Shown one piece after another: positions 7,137 to 10,500 of a DNA stretch of 10,500 nucleotides (position 1 is the first letter of the stretch; every line of letters starts with the position of its first letter). The stretch covers positions 7,659 to 18,158 of the forward strand of contig DGLO01000036.1 of the NCBI GenBank assembly GCA_002388005.1, written 5' to 3'. The position numbers and the translations under genes are program-made. The stretch comes from Candidatus Neomicrothrix sp. UBA4542. Lineage in GTDB: Bacteria; Actinomycetota; Acidimicrobiia; Acidimicrobiales; Poriferisodalaceae. Under the pieces are notes generated by a model. It had not been told where the DNA came from. It ran no database searches and was given only the letters and a program-made list of their open reading frames with translations.

Positions 7137-7870
7137 ACGGTTTCGAACTACTGGTAGTAGGCCTAGCAGTAGTCCTAGGGGCTTTAGTCAAAGGGGTAAC
7201 CGGCCTCGGTTTGCCCCTCACAGCGGTGCCAGTGATCGCGTTCTTTGTCGGTGTCGAAGATGCTGTCGTGATAATGGCCGCGCCCACAGCGATGAGCAAC
7301 GCGATGTTGGTTCGAGAACATCGGCGTGAACTTCGGTTTGCTGAACACCTACCGCTGTTCGCGGGGCTTGGGGCTGTGGGGGCCGTCGCGGGAGCGTGGG
7401 CGCTTCCTCGAATCAACGAACGCATACTCCTGTTGGCGCTTTCGCTGTTGTTAGGCGCGTTTCTCGCATGGAGATTCTCATCTGCGTCACCTAGATGGTC
7501 ACCAACTGTGCAGCGATGGGGGAGGGCTCCCGTGGCGTTGACCTGCGGCGTGGCCCAAGGAGCAATTGGTATCTCCGGCCCTCTTGTTGCTGCTTGGTTC
7601 CAAGGGCTCGGCGTGTCTCGCCAGCGATTTGTCGTCTCCAACACCTCGATATTCTTGTTAACAGGGTTAACGCAGATAGCAACCTTGTCTGCCACTGGCC
7701 AGTGGTCGACACAACGACTATGGGGAGCGGCCTTAGCCGCAGCTGTGGTCGCCATGGCACTGCCCTTTGGAATAGTCATTGGACGTCGCCTCAACCCAGA
7801 GCGGTTCGAAGCCTTGGTGAGTGTGGTCATCGCTGTGTGCACGGTAAGTCTTCTTGTTCGAGCCTTCTAA
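7133..7870 (+). CDS. TauE/SafE-family membrane transporter
   Basis: Integral membrane protein of 245 aa with about seven or eight hydrophobic helices, matching the TauE/SafE (DUF81) family, whose members are proposed to export sulfite, sulfoacetate or other organic anions. The family's internal duplication is visible: the first half has GALVKGVTGLGLPL (residues 16-29) and the second half carries the related GVAQGAIGISGPL. The GTG start at 7133 overlaps the psuG stop by 4 nt and has no clear Shine-Dalgarno, so translation is likely coupled to psuG. The menE frame starts 21 nt after its TAA. The substrate cannot be read from the sequence. Its position suggests a role with psuG, but this family is often found in unrelated contexts. 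Confidence 0.85.
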   Translation: MNGFELLVVGLAVVLGALVKGVTGLGLPLTAVPVIAFFVGVEDAVVIMAAPTAMSNAMLVREHRRELRFAEHLPLFAGLGAVGAVAGAWALPRINERILLLALSLLLGAFLAWRFSSASPRWSPTVQRWGRAPVALTCGVAQGAIGISGPLVAAWFQGLGVSRQRFVVSNTSIFLLTGLTQIATLSATGQWSTQRLWGAALAAAVVAMALPFGIVIGRRLNPERFEALVSVVIAVCTVSLLVRAF

Positions 7871-7891
7871 GAGGGCGGTAGCGTCTTTGTT

Positions 7892-8989
7892 GTGAACCGT
7901 CTCGTCGCTCTTTGCCTGCCAGGAGGACCGTCCTATGTGGATGCAATTCGGCGTATCTGGGACGAAGGCGACGCGGTGTTCCCAGTGGATCAAAGACTCC
8001 CCAAAGCATCTCAAGCGGACCTGATCGAGCACATGGCGGCGTCAGCGATCGTCGACTCCGGCGGCGAAGCTTCGATCGCAGGACGACCAGTTGAAACAGG
8101 AGATGCCCTAGTGGTTGCCACGAGCGGAAGTACGGGGTTACCGAAGGGAGTTGTACTTACCCATGATGCTCTCGCCGCTAACGCCCAAGCTACAAACTCC
8201 TTTCTCGGCGTCGAGTCCGCTAGCGACAAATGGTTGGCGTGTCTGCCTCTCAGTCACGTGGGAGGATTTTCTGTTGTCGTCCGCGCCCTTTATTCCGATG
8301 TGGCTCTCGAAGTGCATGACGGATTCGACGCCGGCCAAGTAAGTCAAGCTGCGCGCAACGGGGCAACGCTCGTATCGCTTGTACCCACCGCAATGAATCG
8401 GATCGACACCGCCCATTTCAGAAAAGTCCTGGTCGGTGGCTCATCTGTTCCTTCGATCCGCCCTTCCAATGTCGTCGCGACCTACGGAATGACCGAAACC
8501 GGTAGCGGCGTCGTCTATGACCGACGACCGCTTGACGGGGTCGAACTTCGGGTCGAACAGGGAGAAATACAGCTTCGATGCCCGATGCTCCTTAGGTGCT
8601 ACAGGGATGAAACCGATCCGCGAACCGACGACGGTTGGTTTCCCTCCGGTGACGCGGGGAGCGTAGATAGCGATGGTCTACTCACAGTCCATGGACGCAA
8701 AGGCGACATGATCATCACAGGAGGTGAGAATGTTTGGCCGGTCGCTGTTGAACGATTACTTGAAAACGTGTCAGGCGTCGCAGAGTGCGCCGTCGTCGGA
8801 CGACCAGACCCTGAATGGGGTCAGATTGTCACAGCGGTCGTCGTACCTTTAGCAAATCCCCCGACCTTAGAAAAGCTCCGCGAGCAGGTGAAGGCGTCGC
8901 TTCCGGGATATTGCGCCCCCCGCAGTGTCGAACTAGTAGACCAGCTCCCGCGAACATCACTAGGAAAGTTGCAGCGACACCGTCTGTGA
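7892..8989 (+). CDS. menE: o-Succinylbenzoate-CoA ligase (MenE-like AMP-forming ligase)
   Basis: ANL-superfamily acyl-CoA ligase, probably activating o-succinylbenzoate to its CoA thioester in menaquinone synthesis. It has 365 aa, short compared with about 450-490 for E. coli/Bacillus MenE but like actinobacterial MenE; the N-terminal domain is the reduced part. Seen: phosphate loop TSGSTGLPKG 77-86, YGMTET 198-203, SGD with Asp254, GRKGD 268-272 with Arg269, and the adenylation Lys359 in GKLQRHR. All catalytic motifs are intact. The start is GTG 7892; no other in-frame start lies between the upstream TAA (7868-7870) and it. The Shine-Dalgarno is poor (GAGGG 16 nt away). The specific role rests on size, motifs and the facing menC and menH; another aryl/acyl-CoA ligase is the alternative. 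It converges with menC across 24 nt. Confidence 0.87.
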   Translation: MNRLVALCLPGGPSYVDAIRRIWDEGDAVFPVDQRLPKASQADLIEHMAASAIVDSGGEASIAGRPVETGDALVVATSGSTGLPKGVVLTHDALAANAQATNSFLGVESASDKWLACLPLSHVGGFSVVVRALYSDVALEVHDGFDAGQVSQAARNGATLVSLVPTAMNRIDTAHFRKVLVGGSSVPSIRPSNVVATYGMTETGSGVVYDRRPLDGVELRVEQGEIQLRCPMLLRCYRDETDPRTDDGWFPSGDAGSVDSDGLLTVHGRKGDMIITGGENVWPVAVERLLENVSGVAECAVVGRPDPEWGQIVTAVVVPLANPPTLEKLREQVKASLPGYCAPRSVELVDQLPRTSLGKLQRHRL

Positions 8990-9013
8990 GAGCGATACTT
9001 CGGTGGGGCTTCC

Positions 9014-9961
9014 CTAAGGACGGGAAATACGTCCACTAATTGGCCTGACATCCTCTGGGAACTCTTCCACGAAGAGAGCTGCTGTGCCGAGCCCGTGAAT
9101 CTCGTGCGGGGCAACCTCGAGGGCGAGATCTCTAGCCGCTCTCAATGCAATCGGCCCATCCAAGAACGATGAAATGAGAACACGCACATTGTGTTCCTTG
9201 GCTAGAGAAGCGAGTCGGCGAGTCGACTTAGGGCCTCCCAAGACCGACGGTTTTAGAACGAATGTTTGAGCGGCTCCGAGCTCCAAAATACGTTCCGTTT
9301 CCAGAGGGCTGTTGAGATGTTCGTCAGCCCCAACCTCGACGCCAGTGTCCGTGACTATTTTCCGCCAGTCAGTCAGGTCGGGAGTGGGTTCTTCTACGAG
9401 CTCGATGTCGTCTCCGGAAACGGCACTCAGCACATCCAACGCTTCCTTGGACGACCAACCACCATTGGCATCTAGTCGAAGAAGTGTCCGTCCACGGGTA
9501 ACTGCCGCTGCAACCCGGATTCTTTCGATATCGCTGTCAGTATTGGTTGCCGCGACCTTCAGCTTTACCGCGGGGTATCCGGATTCGATTGCCTCAATGA
9601 CCTGGGTTTCGACGTCTCCAACAGCGACCGCCGCCACCAAGGCTTGTACCGCGATGGAAGCCGAAGGCAAAGAAGCACCTGTTTTTGCGAATTCAAGGGA
9701 TTCCAAAGCGGTTGCTGCTCCGCTAAGAGCGGTGGGAGAAACGGGCAACTGCTCTGGATCCTGAACCCACCTTTCGAGGGCGACCTCAGCCTCTTCGAAG
9801 GACTCAAGACCGAAACCGGGGAGCGGCGCAGCCTCTCCCCAACCACAAAATTGTCCCTCGGACACAGATATTTCGATGACGTGCCGTTCGGTCGTGTTGC
9901 CGTGAGCGGTGACCAGAGCGTTCCTAAGATTCAAGACCCGTTTGTGCAGAGTTATGAACAT
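9014..9961 (-). CDS. menC: o-Succinylbenzoate synthase
   Basis: Enolase-superfamily dehydratase converting SHCHC to o-succinylbenzoate in menaquinone synthesis; cytoplasmic, 315 aa, normal length. Seen: N-terminal capping domain with WGEAAPLPGFG 41-51; barrel with the catalytic Lys pair in VKLKV (Lys133, Lys135); metal ligands Asp164 (LRLDANGGWS), Glu190 (VEEP) and Asp213 (GADEHL); and the opposite catalytic Lys237 in VLKPSVLGG. These motifs are shared with dipeptide epimerases and N-acylamino acid racemases, but the overlapping menH and facing menE make MenC the best call. The ATG at 9961 lies inside menH and overlaps it by 10 nt. No clear Shine-Dalgarno is seen, so coupling with menH is likely. 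Confidence 0.9.
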   Translation of the reverse strand: MFITLHKRVLNLRNALVTAHGNTTERHVIEISVSEGQFCGWGEAAPLPGFGLESFEEAEVALERWVQDPEQLPVSPTALSGAATALESLEFAKTGASLPSASIAVQALVAAVAVGDVETQVIEAIESGYPAVKLKVAATNTDSDIERIRVAAAVTRGRTLLRLDANGGWSSKEALDVLSAVSGDDIELVEEPTPDLTDWRKIVTDTGVEVGADEHLNSPLETERILELGAAQTFVLKPSVLGGPKSTRRLASLAKEHNVRVLISSFLDGPIALRAARDLALEVAPHEIHGLGTAALFVEEFPEDVRPISGRISRP

Positions 9962-10500
9962 TTGAAATGCTTACTGATTGCTGTCGCCGTTGCGTCGGGT
10001 TGCTCCAAATGAGTTGCGTGGCCTGATTCGCTAATTACCTGACAGGTTCCCCGCGGCAACGCTGTCGCCATTTCTTCAGCGATCTTTCGAAACTTTCGAT
10101 CCTGTTCTCCAACGATGAGAAGTGTTGGTACATCGAGATCCTTGAGCTTGTCATGCAGCGGCGACATTGCTCCGGCTCCAGCCCCCCGAAGGCTATTTGC
10201 CAGGCCCAGCGGGTGACTAGAACGTCGCTGCGCGAGAGACCCAGCCCATTGCTCGGACGTCAGTCGTTGTCGGAGACTTCCCCACATCGGCAAATTCACC
10301 CAGCTATCGACGAAGCTTCTGATTCCTTCTTGAGGAATCAAATCTGCGAGATCGCGATCGCTGTTCAGGCGCCGAAGACGCTCGCCGGCGTCAGCGATTC
10401 CAGGGCTTGCACCAATTAGAGCCAGAGAACTGGTCATCGTGGGGTGATGTGCTGCGAAGGTGAGAGCTATACGCCCACCGAGTGAGTAACCAACGATGCG
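9952..10500 (-). CDS. menH: MenH-like alpha/beta hydrolase (SHCHC synthase), 5' end outside window
   Basis: Alpha/beta-hydrolase-fold lyase, probably 2-succinyl-6-hydroxy-2,4-cyclohexadiene-1-carboxylate synthase, the menaquinone step before MenC. The frame runs off the right edge; 182 C-terminal residues are visible. An internal ATG at 10437 is not the start, because conserved sequence continues above it: the nucleophile elbow GYSLGGR with the catalytic Ser codon at 10485-10483. The catalytic acid is in VGEQDRKF and the His in SGHATHLEQP near the end, so the triad is complete. The cap region carries the aromatic and arginine residues usual in MenH. It overlaps menC by 10 nt and is upstream of it in the same operon. 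MenD or other men genes may lie further right, not visible. Another hydrolase is possible from fold alone; the menC coupling favours MenH. Confidence 0.86.
   Translation of the reverse strand, partial: RIVGYSLGGRIALTFAAHHPTMTSSLALIGASPGIADAGERLRRLNSDRDLADLIPQEGIRSFVDSWVNLPMWGSLRQRLTSEQWAGSLAQRRSSHPLGLANSLRGAGAGAMSPLHDKLKDLDVPTLLIVGEQDRKFRKIAEEMATALPRGTCQVISESGHATHLEQPDATATAISKHFKCS

Noticed and set aside
6700..7842. Long minus-strand open frame (380 codons) antisense to psuG and the TauE-family permease
   Set aside because: The translation is rich in Thr, Arg, Ser and Pro with no recognisable domain, and both plus-strand genes beneath it have full family motifs. It is a codon-bias shadow.
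8990..9013. Possible bidirectional terminator between menE and menC
   Set aside because: Only a 3-bp GGG/CCC pairing is visible and there is no T-run, so it is not supportable.
9014..9961. Dipeptide epimerase or muconate cycloisomerase instead of MenC
   Set aside because: The catalytic motifs are shared across the superfamily, but overlap with a MenH-like gene and the facing MenE favour o-succinylbenzoate synthase.
1..10500. CRISPR arrays, tRNA/rRNA genes, insertion sequences, attachment sites
   Set aside because: None was seen on reading both strands. The window is almost fully occupied by intact housekeeping and salvage genes.

Overview
The window is a compact, gene-dense stretch of bacterial chromosome with moderate GC (mid-fifties percent by eye, not counted). 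It has nine recognisable genes besides the ABC permease cut by the left edge, and no gap above about 75 bases. It suggests a menaquinone-making actinomycete-like bacterium. The support is a short MenE, a MenC/MenH pair, frequent GTG starts (five of the eight starts visible) and a nucleoside-type BmpA-family ABC transporter. A lineage such as Acidimicrobiia is possible, but that is a guess. I see no mobile elements, phage genes, CRISPR, tRNA or rRNA.

Layout: (1) Bases 1-2498, plus strand: the end of a NupQ/YufQ-like permease followed 2 nt later by a double-domain ATPase of the nucleoside uptake ABC family. (2) Bases 2511-6165, minus strand: a tightly coupled operon, transcribed upp, then mtnA, then a fused class II aldolase/short-chain dehydrogenase. 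Both junctions are 4-nt ATGA overlaps. (3) Bases 6166-6236: a 71-bp divergent gap with a small hairpin and a very good Shine-Dalgarno. (4) Bases 6237-8989, plus strand: psuG (pseudouridine-5'-phosphate glycosidase), a TauE/SafE-family permease overlapping it by GTGA, then menE. (5) Bases 9014-10500, minus strand: menC and the 3' part of menH, overlapping by 10 nt and facing menE.

Together the left two thirds look like a nucleoside scavenging island. The transporter would bring nucleosides in. Upp would reclaim uracil, and PsuG would release uracil and ribose 5-phosphate from pseudouridine 5'-phosphate. MtnA plus the aldolase/dehydrogenase would break down a 1-phosphorylated pentose (5-methylthioribose, 5-deoxyribose or perhaps ribose 1-phosphate) to dihydroxyacetone phosphate and a two-carbon aldehyde that the fused dehydrogenase would oxidise or reduce. 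This last route is the most interesting part of the window. It resembles the published 'DHAP shunt' for 5'-deoxynucleoside by-products, but here the aldolase and aldehyde-processing steps are one protein and the operon begins with a uracil salvage gene. The right third is ordinary menaquinone biosynthesis.
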